Assembly: GCA_051294375.1 (NCBI GenBank)
Contig: CM119267.1
Location: 1,185,601 to 1,249,600 of the forward strand
Length of the DNA: 64,000 nt
Reading direction: 5' to 3'
DNA from: Paraspadella gotoi
Lineage: Eukaryota > Chaetognatha
Shown: positions 35,680 to 45,738 of the stretch, one piece after another
Position numbering within the stretch: the first letter of the stretch is position 1
Layout of the letters: every line of letters starts with the position of its first letter
The notes under the pieces: generated by a model
Databases searched by the model: none
The model's input: only the letters and a program-made list of their open reading frames with translations
Told to the model about the DNA's origin: nothing
Program-made: the position numbers and the translations under genes

Positions 35680-38600
35680 GTACTACCACATCCGTAAAGA
35701 AATGCTTAAAAGAGACGTAGAAAAATTGGCGATGAAGACGAGTTCAACCATCACCGAAGATCGAATGGCATCGCGACGCTTCTTAGATGGCGTTCGTCAA
35801 TCTCTGATGGCAGAAACCAAGTCTTCGACGACAGAATTGTCATCCTCGATGGCAGATCCTCGGGCGAAGCGGCCCGAGCATCGCAACGAAGAGTTTCACT
35901 CTAATGACGCGAGTAGCGCCACCGCCGACTTAGGCGCCACCGTCGACGCCGCCGCGAATGAAAACTGGGGCGCGGTCCCGAAAATGGCGAGGGCGTGGCA
36001 ACGAATCAAAACGCAAGCGAAGATTCAGAGCGGCGTCGAGGGACACCTCGGCGTCGGACCGCCGATCATTGACGTCGCCGCTTTTAAAAGATTCCGGCGT
36101 CGTCTTAGCCAATCAAGATGGAGTCACGATGAAAATATCCAAGTTCCTTCTGGCGATGAGATTAAAAATCTCTTAATCCAATTTGATGACGAAAGGTTGG
36201 AGCCTGGTTCATTTGGCTCCGACAACTTTGATGACCAAACGCGACTCCTGCAAGTCAAACGGAATAATAATGATAATGATAATAATTTTAAAATCGAAAC
36301 GAGTCCGCCTGATACCAAACATGTCAAAGATAGAAATGTCAAACGTTGGAGTCACTTGGACCATCCAAAGGTCAAGCTTCATTTCGTCAACTCGAGCGCG
36401 GGCAACTCCAAGTTGTATTCGGGTCAATGTGGCGAGAAACGGGTCCCAATTCCCTTGGGTTATTGTGATGATAAAGAAATGATTCGAAATCCTGGTCATT
36501 TGAACCCAACCACAATCTCGAGTGACTCGAAATCTCTCAAAAATGTAAAGCCACTTGAGAGCGAATTAGATTACTCAAATCTACCAAACGAGCTAAAGTT
36601 CCAGTTTTCTGTTAATATGTCTCCTGAGACAAAAGTTAAATCTTTATCTGATTTTACGAAATTCGTTGAGGTTCAATCTCGCTCGCCCGACGCCTGCGAC
36701 CACAACGAAGATTCCAAACCACAAGCTCTAGTTAACAATAAGAAGGTTCACAAAGCCCCGCTCCAAACGAATCGCGCTCACGTTCAATCTTATTCAAGTG
36801 ATATCGAAGAACCAATTGTCCAAATTTGTTCAATTCCCACTGAAGATCCCAATCTTATTCCATCCAATGAACCTTCCACCAAAACTATTTCCATTCACTC
36901 AGAAGATCTTCCATCTTTGTCGAATGACCCTGATTCACCTCGAAGTCAATATCTTCCGATTAACCTACAAGATGACAAAGCTCAGACCAACTCGGACAAG
37001 GACATCCTCGACGGGGAGATCCAGGAGATCCGCGACCGGATTGACGAGATACTTGGTCGTCTGGCCATCGATAAGGGAAGCCCCTTCGACGCGGCCTGGC
37101 TGCTTTACGATCTCGTCGTCGGGAAGATAATCGCCTTAGGAGAATACGATAAGGAGAGGGTGTTGTTCAAAGAGGTTAGCCAAATACGTTTTTTTATCGT
37201 CGCAATCGCTAAGCGTTTGCGACGATATTGTATCGCTTTTGCCCATAAATGGCATCGTCGTCGTCGTCGTCGTCGGCGTTACAAATTATAGATCGCCTTT
37301 TTTATGATTAAATTTGGGTGTATGAAGCTAAAAATTTATATACAGCTTCTCATCAACGATGTGCTTAAAATTGAGTCTGGACAGTTATTAAATATTAAGG
37401 CGTAGTAAAATTTCTAAATTTAACTTTAATTAAAATTCTAAAAGTGAGGAACGAACAACATTATACTAATGAACATTTATGTAATAAAAAAATTTAAAAT
37501 AAATTTTACAATTTACGCAGTAGGCCATATTTATACTAGTACTTAACCAATAAATGTTAAAATTTCAAAACAGTTTTTTCTAAGATTTTTTTGCAGATTT
37601 AGATTCCTCATAAAAAGTTGATAAAAAGAAATATAACTCTTTTTGAAAAATTCCTTCATTAAGTAGGTCAAAAATTAGAAAAAGCTATATTTTAAGCTGA
37701 AAATTAACTTTTTATATATTAAATATAGTTTTTTTAATTTTTAACCCACTTAATGAAAGAATTTTTAAAAATGATTTATATTTTCTTGTATCAACTTTTG
37801 ACGAGGAATTCAAATCTGCAATCAAAATTAAGAAAAGCCTATTTTGAAATTTTTCGATTTTATAAGGATAGTACTATGTATAAATATAGCCTACTGCGAA
37901 AATTAAAAAACAAAAAATAATTTTTTTTTACAAATTAATGTTCACTGATGGTATGTTGTTCATAATTGACTTTTAGAATTTTCGTATGTAACTTTCACTA
38001 CGCCTTATTAAATATGTTTTGTTTACGTTTTATCAAAACAAACAAATTTTTTTCTCTTTTATTTTCATATTTCTTTTTCTCTCTCTTTTCTCTTTTAATT
38101 ACATGTCTCTCTCCCTCTCTCTTTTCCCTAGTCATAGGGGAAAAAAACGAGCCTGCAGCTGGCTCTGCAGGGGCTTATTCTTTTTCTCTCTTTTCTCCTG
38201 CTGTTTCTGCTGCTGCTTTTTGAGTCTGCAGCTGGCTCTGTAGTGGCTCTTTCTTTTTCTCTCTTTTCTCCTGCTGCTTCTGCTGCTGCCTTTTGATTTC
38301 TTTCTTTTCTCTCTCTCTCTTTCTCTCTCTCTCTGCGTTTTTATTAAAAAAAAAAAAGAATTAGGATTGAACTCGTAAAATTGAACTCGTAAAAGTAGGC
38401 ATAGCATTCGTGCATGTTATCCTTTTGCTATTTTTCAGAAACTGTAACTTTAATTTTCTTGCGTACTTTATTATTTTTTTTATTGACAAAATAGAATTTT
38501 TCTTTGTTTATAATTTATTTTTTTTTAGTATCAAAATTTGTCCAGATCAATCCAGATCAATCCAGATCAATCCAGATTTTTCTTATGCTATTGCGACGAT

Positions 38601-39708
38601 CCTTATTCTTTTAAGATTTTTTATATCAATAATATTCATGATAAGCAATTAGTTAATGGTATTTATGTTTCGCAATCTTATTCAATCCACTTGTTAAAAA
38701 GAGTTAAGCTTCCTAATTTATAAATTAACCATGACTCTTGCGTCGGGGTAAAACCGTTAATGAACTGCATATGAACTTTCAGGGTTTCACTGCTGTAAAC
38801 TCGTGAGAGGGATAGATCATAGAGGCTTTAACCCACCATAGCCTGTCAGGCTTTAACCCACCATAGCCTGTCCTCAGTCAGGAAGCGCAAAAGCTTTTTA
38901 ATTGATTAAAAAAGGCAAATGTTTTGTGCAATTAAATGTAAATGACCATAAATATAACATTATATAACTCGTTCTCATTTTTCCCGACAAGTTCTCTCAA
39001 CGCCTGGCGAACCCGGCCGATATCATCATCGTGGGCGAAGAGACTGCGCGCATCTCCGTCTCCTTCGTTGCCAAAACCTTCTCCTTTTTCTTCCGCTGCT
39101 TCTTGCCTCGAATGACGGAGGCCAAGTCGGTGCCGAAGGCCGACTGGACGAGCCTCTTCATCCAAGGCCTCTTTGCTTTGGCGGAGAAGCGATCGAGACT
39201 CCCGGCATTTTACGCGTTGCTGGGGAAGATCGTCAAGGTTGGGATTTGAAGAGGGCGGACGATATGATGAATGAAATGAAAATAAAATTGAAATAAATAC
39301 AAAATTTCTGAAAGTTTCTGAAGGCGCCCGTTTTGACTCATTAAAAACTTATATGCCTTATCTTTTATTTATTGTAATTCCCTTTTAAAATCAAATTAAT
39401 CCTTAATTAAGTTCCCCCCCCCTTCCTCCCCGCGCCCCCAGGCCGTCCTCAAAGAGTCCGAGGATTTCTTCCCCGTTTCCCTCGACTCCTTCGTCGGATT
39501 CGTTCTCCTCCAACTCATCGACGCCGTCGACGTCTCCGATCGAAGCCACGCCCACCTCCTCTTCGAATCCGTCAAGGAAGATGCGCGGCGTCTCTGTCCT
39601 CGTCTCGTCGAGGACTACATCAGAAATTTGAAGGAGAAAATACTCGACGAAAAGGAGGATCAACGAATGAGAAAAAGTCTTTTAGATTTGTTGCTTTTCA
39701 TTAATTAA
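34846..39708 (+). CDS. Large unrecognised protein, helical C-terminal domain
   Basis: Five exons join with consistent phases: 34846-35163, 35299-35575, 35680-37174, 38992-39237 and 39442-39708. The N-terminal start is not settled. About 867 residues are visible. The first 600 or so are disordered: a Gly/Cys-rich GGCGGCSDCGG stretch, an Asp run, then long Ser/Asp/Asn-rich sequence. The C-terminal 230 residues, from DGEIQEIRDRIDEILGRL to the end, look like a compact all-helical domain. A MIF4G/HEAT-like fold is a guess from the helix pattern, not from motif identity. A CT tract sits at one acceptor, and MITE copy C lies in the fourth intron. Confidence 0.6.
35636..35677. repeat. (CT)n tract at a 3' splice site
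   Basis: About 21 CT units running directly into the acceptor AG (35678-35679) of the large exon of the 34846-39708 gene. Confidence 0.9.
37396..38007. mobile_element. hAT-like MITE, copy C
   Basis: Ends TAAGGCGTAGT and ACTACGCCTTA, with a perfect 8-bp duplication TTAAATAT (37388-37395 and 38008-38015). Same orientation as copy A but longer by about 90 bp. It lies in the intron between exons 35680-37174 and 38992-39237. Confidence 0.9.
38145..38300. repeat. Two-copy tandem repeat of about 78 bp
   Basis: Two successive units beginning GCAGCTGGCTCTG and containing CTCCTGCTGYTTCTGCTGCTGC, followed by a CT-rich tract. Intronic. Confidence 0.8.
38538..38577. repeat. (TCCAGATCAA)n short tandem repeat
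   Basis: Four tandem 10-bp units, intronic. Confidence 0.85.
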
Positions 39709-39828
39709 TAATAATTATTTTCCTTTGAATCAATTACATTTTTTCCCGCTTTTCTATCATTTACGAGTTGAAATTATGTGGAAAAAAAATCTTCGGTTTT
39801 TTGTTCGTTTTTGTTAACTGACCAGACG

Positions 39829-40030
39829 GGCCGTCGTGTCTGAAGGGCTCCGAAAATTGTTTATTTATTTGATGTTTTTGACACAAAACTATCAGATTTA
39901 AATGCAGCTATCGAGACGAGGCTGACTACCGACAGCAGTGAGGCAGCTTTTATTCGTGCTGCCACACAGTTTGTGGATTCCTTTCGCTCGTTTAAAATTA
40001 GCTCGCGGAATTATCACTTTATAATATCTA
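39829..40030. repeat. Dispersed repeat, partner at 50880-51715
   Basis: Blocks GTGTCTGAAG(A/G)GCT and TTGTGGATTCC(T/C)TTCGCTCGTTTAA followed by AGC..GCGGAATTAT occur here and, further apart, at 50880-50915 and 51656-51710. The class is unknown. Confidence 0.5.
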
Positions 40031-40565
40031 ACTGCCAGTCATGGTCAGCTTTCTCATTTATTATTATTTTATTTTCTCTCTCTCTCTCACTTATGTAAAT
40101 TAAGTGTGATAAAAACCGCTATGGTTACCGAGAAAGTGAGAGAAAGAGAGAAAGAGAGAAAGAAAGAAAGAGAAAGTAAGAGATTAGAGAAAGAAAGATA
40201 AAGAAATACTTAAGAAGGTAACAAGATCATAGAAAAAGAAACGGACAATTTTTTTTAATCGAGTTATTTTTCGCTAAAAAGTAGAATTTACCATAAAAAA
40301 AATACTTTATGGCTTTAAAAAAATAGCGTACTGTTTAATTACCTGTTTTTCGGTTTTACCGATCTTAAATTTTTTTCAGAATATTCATTTGCGTTTAGAG
40401 CGGGTTTTAACTAATTTTTAAAAAAACTTATGTATCCCAATAATAAATTTTAAAAAGCTATCTGATTTGGCTTGATGCTAGTTGTTTCGAGTCAAGCTTA
40501 CGAACTGATAGTGCAAACTAATGATTGCATGAGCTGCGACGACAACGCATGGGATGCCGTGTCAG

Positions 40566-43382
40566 TCGCCGCCGGAAATCAAACGCTAATAAAGACGAAC
40601 GAAGATCTGGCGGCAACGACAGAAACGTCAACCGGCGACTCGATCCCACGGAAGGCCACGCCTACTTGGATCTCGTGCGCAAAACGTGGCGTCAATTGAC
40701 GCGCGGCGAATCAGATGAGACTGACCCGCGTCGCATTAGACATCGCAATCAAAACAAACGTGGGTTGCGACGAGGCCAAGCCAGAGCCGGACAGGGCAGC
40801 GCCAACGCGAGACNNNNNNNNNNGCCACAGTCCATCGGGACAACGCCGCGGACCGACCCGCCAAACTCGAAAAGTTGGCGCCGAAACTCCGCAAAAACTT
40901 TGAGAAGGAAATGGGAAAGGACGATTGGAAATCAAAGGATAAGACTAAGTCGATCCATGATCTGTTTGGAGAGAAAGACGCCGCCGCCACACTCGCCGCC
41001 GTCGACGACCTCGTCAACGCCTCTGGCGACGAGGCACGCCTCAATCTCGCCTTTAATGCTCTCAGCGAGAGAGTCTGCGAGGCGAAAAAGGCCGAGCCGG
41101 GTGGGCTCTTCGCCTACAAGTCCGTGGAGGACGTCCTTGCCGGAATGAGAATCGCGTTCATCATGATGCTCGACGATAATGCTAGGGTATACGGGGGTTA
41201 GGGGGTGGGGAGAGGAAGAAGAATAATCCATGTTGCTTTACAAAATGGAATACAATATTGATTAAAAACGTCGAATATGGGTTCAAGACCCGAATGGCTC
41301 TGATTTCCAGTATCGACCGCTCTCTTGTTCTCTGCAGTACAGGTATCAATGTGATAAATGTTTTTGCCATCAGCGAGTCAGGTTTTGATTTGTTTGAACA
41401 AAGAATATTAGAGGGTCTGTCCACTTTTAGTAAAAAGGTTTGCCCCAGCTTTGGCAATTGCTGGGTCACCCCTGGAACATAGGGCAACGTGGCATAAGGA
41501 CGAAGCTGTATGTTGTCCTTATTGTGAAATGGGATTTGTGTTGTATTGTTTGACTCTCACCTGCTCTCTCTCTCTCTCTCTCTCACTTTTCCCCCTCATT
41601 TCACTTTTACTACATGTACCCTGAACGATGATCTGTCAATTAAGATCGAAATATTGGTCTTCAATAAAAATAAATTCTAAACCCAAATTCGACGTTTTTA
41701 ATCAATATTTAAACAGTGCTTATGGAATACAATATTATTTATTTGGAGAGAAACTTGGAAATTACAAGTTAAGTTAAGTCTAAACGAAGTTTGTTTTTTC
41801 ATATTTTGGGTTTTGCCACATTATTATCTGTAAAAACTCTCCTCTAATTTTAAGGGATGGATATCTATCATTGCCTATAGCCAGGAGAAAAGATCACTTT
41901 TTTAAATGAACAGATAATTTGGTGTTACTTATTTTATAAAACAAAATTTTTTATCCTAATGATAAATTAATGACAAAGTCCATGTAAATCATTATCCATG
42001 GAATAAGTTTTATAATAAATTTCATATTTTTTAAAATCCTTGTAAGTTATACCGAATATCATAATGAAATTTCCCTCACGCCCTAACCACAGGGGGGCAA
42101 AATGGATTTCGCCTCCTTCAATTCCTGGGCCAAATTCATGGACGATAGTTGCGCGGGAATTCTGGAGGCTTATTGGAAAATGCAGAGCGAGTCGGGAATT
42201 CTCTCTTCGATTGGTCAAGCGGGCATAGGATTCATCAGGGACAACTTTTGGAACATCCTCTCCGCCCTATGCCAGATGGGGCTTTATTACTGGAGGGCCA
42301 GGCGGGAATTAGAAGTCACGCGGGCGACGGGCGCATCGGGCGCCTCGGGCGCCTCGGGCGCCCGGGCGCGAGTAAGTCGGGCCAAAATTGATCACTTTTA
42401 TCATTCGGAGTTCTGTAATATAAAATTCATTTGTCCATCATATACTTAATAAATATTTATTATTGCTGTTTTAACTAGTGAAGCACAGAATAACTTTGAA
42501 AGCATTTAAATATTTATCAATGCATAGGCAATGAAAAAATTAATTTGTAGAAATTGTATTTTTTAAGAACGGATTCAGATAGCCCATAAAAAGTTGTCTT
42601 CTCAAAGTATAATTCGTTTGTCAATATTTCGATGATAAATGGGTTAAATAAAGGAAAACCCTTAAAAATCATCATCATTATCATACCATTATTTTTATAG
42701 CTTTTGCTAATTTTAACCGATAAAACATGAAAATCTTGAAGTTTTGTAATAATATTTTTTATTTATTTTTTCATGTTCTACCAGAATACGTTTTTAAAAA
42801 TTCTAAATTAAAAAAAAAAAGAAATTACGATTTATAGTAATACTGTAGTCGGGCATTGCATAAGTTCACCCCGCTTATAAGCATGACACATTCGGTCGTG
42901 ACCCGGTGGCTCATTGAGTAAAGCCATCAGCTCATGACCACTAGGTACCGGGTTCAATCCCAACCCAGTACCTACCCTACGGGAAGCGTGAGGACGGTCG
43001 TCCGTGGAAATCCCTCAAGCCTGGTTTCAAGCCCAGGACCCATTCCATGGCTGCTAGAGGGGGTTAAAGAAGTTGCGGATAGCACTCTTCAGCCCCCTTA
43101 CCCACAATACAATAAACTTCAAATGCTTCTGTTATTAACTATACATAAAATCTTAAATTGGATGCTCTAACGTTATTTATATTATAGAACTTAGTTTTTA
43201 CCTTATTCCGCCTTAGCCGCGAGGTCTGCACCCAGTATTGCATGCAACGCCCGGGCGCTGGAAGAGGGGGACCGCAGAACCAGCCGGCGCCCTACGTGCA
43301 GCAGCAACGATGGCCTAATAATGGAAGGGAAAGAATTCGTATTCGTATCGAAGCAAATCCCGACGCTTTTCTCGGGCCTTAG
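40566..43382 (+). CDS. Unrecognised protein, spans an assembly gap
   Basis: Coding-like segments are 40566-40813 (to the N run), 40824-41186, 42093-42371 and 43224-43382 (TAG). The three junctions after the gap are all phase 0. Before the gap the protein is Arg-rich (SRRRKSN...) with RG-type stretches. After it come an acidic/Lys segment and a helical region (FGEKDAAATLAAVDDLVNAS, then GLFAYKSVEDVLAGM), an aromatic helical part (FMDDSCAGILEAYWKMQ), a Gly-Ala-Ser repeat, and a Gln/Pro/Arg-rich tail. The frame differs before and after the Ns, so the gap length of 10 is a placeholder. No family was recognised. The 5' end is not settled. Confidence 0.5.
40814..40823. other. Assembly gap (10 N)
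   Basis: Ten Ns of unknown true length, inside an exon. Confidence 0.99.
41254..41709. mobile_element. Inverted-repeat element in intron
   Basis: A 30-bp inverted repeat with two or three differences (AATATTGATTAAAAACGTCG at 41254, its complement ending 41709) encloses about 450 bp. The 15-bp word ATGGAATACAATATT occurs on both sides (41245-41259 and 41722-41736). The interior has a CT tract and a motif GATCT...AGATCGAAATATT near 41640-41655. Confidence 0.6.
42895..43110 (+). mobile_element. tRNA-derived SINE
   Basis: A pol III A-box-like GTGGCTCATTGAGTAA (about 42906-42921) and a B-box GGTTCAATCC (42951-42960) have tRNA-like spacing. They are followed by a unique body (GGTTTCAAGCCCAGGACCC) and a tail ending in ACAATACAATAAAC. 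It lies in the last intron of the 40566-43382 gene. Confidence 0.75.
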
Positions 43383-43714
43383 ATAAATGGACCATCTGGA
43401 AACGAATTTTTAAGATTTTTTGTATTTTTATGAATCCTTATTTTAGGAAAAATATATACTGTATATATGTACTGTATAGTCTTCAGCTTGTTATTGATTT
43501 TTACTCCCGTTGGCAGCGTTGGCTGCACTATAGCAGGGGGGAAGCAAATTCATAAATATGGCTATACAGTATACACGATGATAAATTTGATCTATGGTAA
43601 ATCGACTTTTCTCGAATTATAAGTTTACATGATTAGTTTGATTACTGTAAGAGTAAGAATGTAAGTTATAAATTTGCTTAGTCAATTAGGAAATGGCAAA
43701 ATTTTAATTTCGCC

Positions 43715-44540
43715 GCCTGGAGTTTTGGTGTCTTTTGAAAAACCACTTTAAAATATTTATTAAAATTTTTTAAAAAAAATATTACTTAATTACCGTATCC
43801 TTAAACCCTAAACCCTCTTAACCCTAACCAACCTTAACCCTAAACCACCGCTAGACCACCTTTAACCCTAAAACCCCCCTTAACCCCCTGTCGGTGAAAA
43901 TAAAATTAAAATTAAACCTAGGAAATTACAGCGTCTGAATTATTAGCACTGCAAATTCATTCATTGGATTTATCACGATCGTAATAGTTTTTAACTTTAC
44001 TAGAGAGCACTAAAATTTTAGCGGCATAACTGACCAGAAACGTGCCAGTCGGTTATTTTTCTAATCGCATATATCATTACCGTGGTTTGATATTATAAGG
44101 AAATAAATAAAGTTTGGTTTGGGTTAGGAGTGGCTAGGGTTAATTAGGCCTTAACTTAAAGTTAATGGTGGTTTTTGGTTACGTTCAAGGTAGGTTGGGT
44201 TAATATTTGAAAAACTATTATTTTTTTTCTAAAAATTTTTTTTTACATTTGTGCTTATAAGCAGAATAAAAAATCACCGACCGGGAAGATCCTAAATGGT
44301 TGAATATTCAATTTTAACCTTAACGGCTTATTTTTACATTCGCCGACTGGAATTTTGCGGTTGGTTATTTATTTTTCACTTCTTATGAGCATGTATCGGA
44401 ATTTCGTTACGGAAAAATTTAAAAAAAAAAAAAAAAAAAAAACTGGTAGTGGTATAAAAACTTTTTTTAAATTTTATTTCGAAACCTCCCCTAACCCTAA
44501 CTACCCCTAATCCCTAACCAGTAACCACCCTTAACCCAAT
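43715..44540. repeat. Repeat cluster with telomere-like CCCTAA motifs
   Basis: Degenerate AACCCTAA-type motifs occur at 43790-43890 and 44480-44540. The first follows a block TTTTGGTGTCTTTTGAAAAAC that also precedes the similar motifs at 31080-31180. These are interstitial and degenerate, not a chromosome end. The rest of 43383-45738 holds no recognisable gene. Confidence 0.5.
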
Positions 44541-44655
44541 TGCTAACCGTTTAAAATGATAACATCAAAATATTGTTTTTCCTTTTTTTCGTTGCCTTAT
44601 TTTTTGAGTTGGAAAATGAATTGTTTGTTTACATACGAATTTTATTAAGAAATAA

Positions 44656-44845
44656 AAATTTCGGACATGTTTCGGTTTCAATGTAAGCCTTCATCAGCGC
44701 AAAAACGTATTGATTTGTGAAACAAATATTTTTACAGACTCTCTCTTTTCAAACTTCAAAGTCTGTAAAAATATTTGTTTCACAAATCAATTCATTTTTG
44801 CGCTGACGAAGGCTTACATTGAAGCCGAAACATGTCCGAAATTTG
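44656..44845. ncRNA. Head-to-head hammerhead-like ribozyme motifs
   Basis: An inverted repeat of two arms of about 95 bp. Plus arm: CTGACGA (44803-44809), a stem GGCTT/AAGCC (44811-44815 with 44822-44826), GAAA (44827-44830), then CATGTC with predicted cleavage after C44836. Minus arm: CTGATGA (44697-44691), then GAAACATGTC (44673-44664). The order CUGANGA, stem II, GAAA, a two-pair stem III and GUC is the type I hammerhead arrangement known from Penelope-like elements. Deviations: one extra A between CTGANGA and stem II in both arms, and a C-A mismatch in the minus-strand stem II. Activity is unproven. Confidence 0.5.
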
Positions 44846-45328
44846 TTTTATTTTCTACCTCAAACATATAAAATAAAATAAAATAAATTTAAATTTATTA
44901 TTAATTATCAAAATTATATAAATTTGTATTACTGCACAAAAAAAGTATATATTAACTTACTTTGAACTATAACATAATCATTACCTAAACGTTAATAATA
45001 ATAACAATAATTACAAATATAAAAAAGTTATGATATCTGAATTCCTTTAGTTTTTTGGGTTTTTTTTTTTTTTTTGAGAAATTATCCTCTTCCCGTTCTG
45101 TTTTGTTCCTCTTCTTTTTTCGTTAATTTATTAAGAAAAACCTTGCTCTTTATTTTCCCATAGACCTCTAGGAATGCCCAGGAATGCCAGGAATGCCCTT
45201 TGATCCTTGGCAAACAAGGGAATCGTCTGATTTCCCTGATTGGATTCTATCAATCTACGTTTTCCTTCTGCTCTCAACATTTTGAGGGCAGCAATTTGCC
45301 CATTGTCGTCGTCGTCGTCGTCTCTGTC

Positions 45329-45338
45329 NNNNNNNNNN
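45329..45338. other. Assembly gap with duplicated flanks
   Basis: Ten Ns. The sequence CCCATTGTCGTCGTC...TCTCTGTC stands on both sides, so the two contig ends probably overlap. Confidence 0.95.
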
Positions 45339-45605
45339 CCCATTGTCGTCGTCGTCGTCGTCGTCGTCTCTGTCTCCCGCCGAGATTTCATTCTGTCTCC
45401 GCAGTCAAAAAGGCTGCTGCAGCTGCTGTTCTGACGACTGCGGCCTCTGCTGCCCAAAAGCAGCCGCTTTAACTGTTTCAAACTTTTGATTCTTGAGAAT
45501 CCTCGCTTTTCCTTAACTCTTGTTTTTCCTTTGTTTTCCTCCTTTGTTTTGTTCCCAAAAACAGAATAACAACAACGGCTTTGGCTCGATAACCAAAAAG
45601 AAGAA

Positions 45606-45619
45606 TTGTTATTATTATA

Positions 45620-45651
<32 letters not shown>

Positions 45652-45676
45652 TACTATTATTATTATTATTATTATT
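45606..45676. repeat. (TTA)n microsatellite
   Basis: TTA/TAT repeats 60 bases upstream of the zinc-finger gene start, probably in its 5' UTR or promoter. Confidence 0.9.
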
Positions 45677-45738
45677 CTCTTCCAAAACTTAAAAAAAAAC
45701 CTTTTCTTCTCGAACTAAAAAACTTCAAATCATCAGAA

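Noticed and set aside
43790-43890. True telomere or chromosome end
   Set aside because: The motifs are few and degenerate, and genes continue on both sides.
45131-45685. Minus-strand Asn/Asp/Thr-rich frame of 184 codons
   Set aside because: It reads through (TTA)n, (TCG)n and the assembly gap; the sequence is a product of microsatellites and a probable duplicated contig end.
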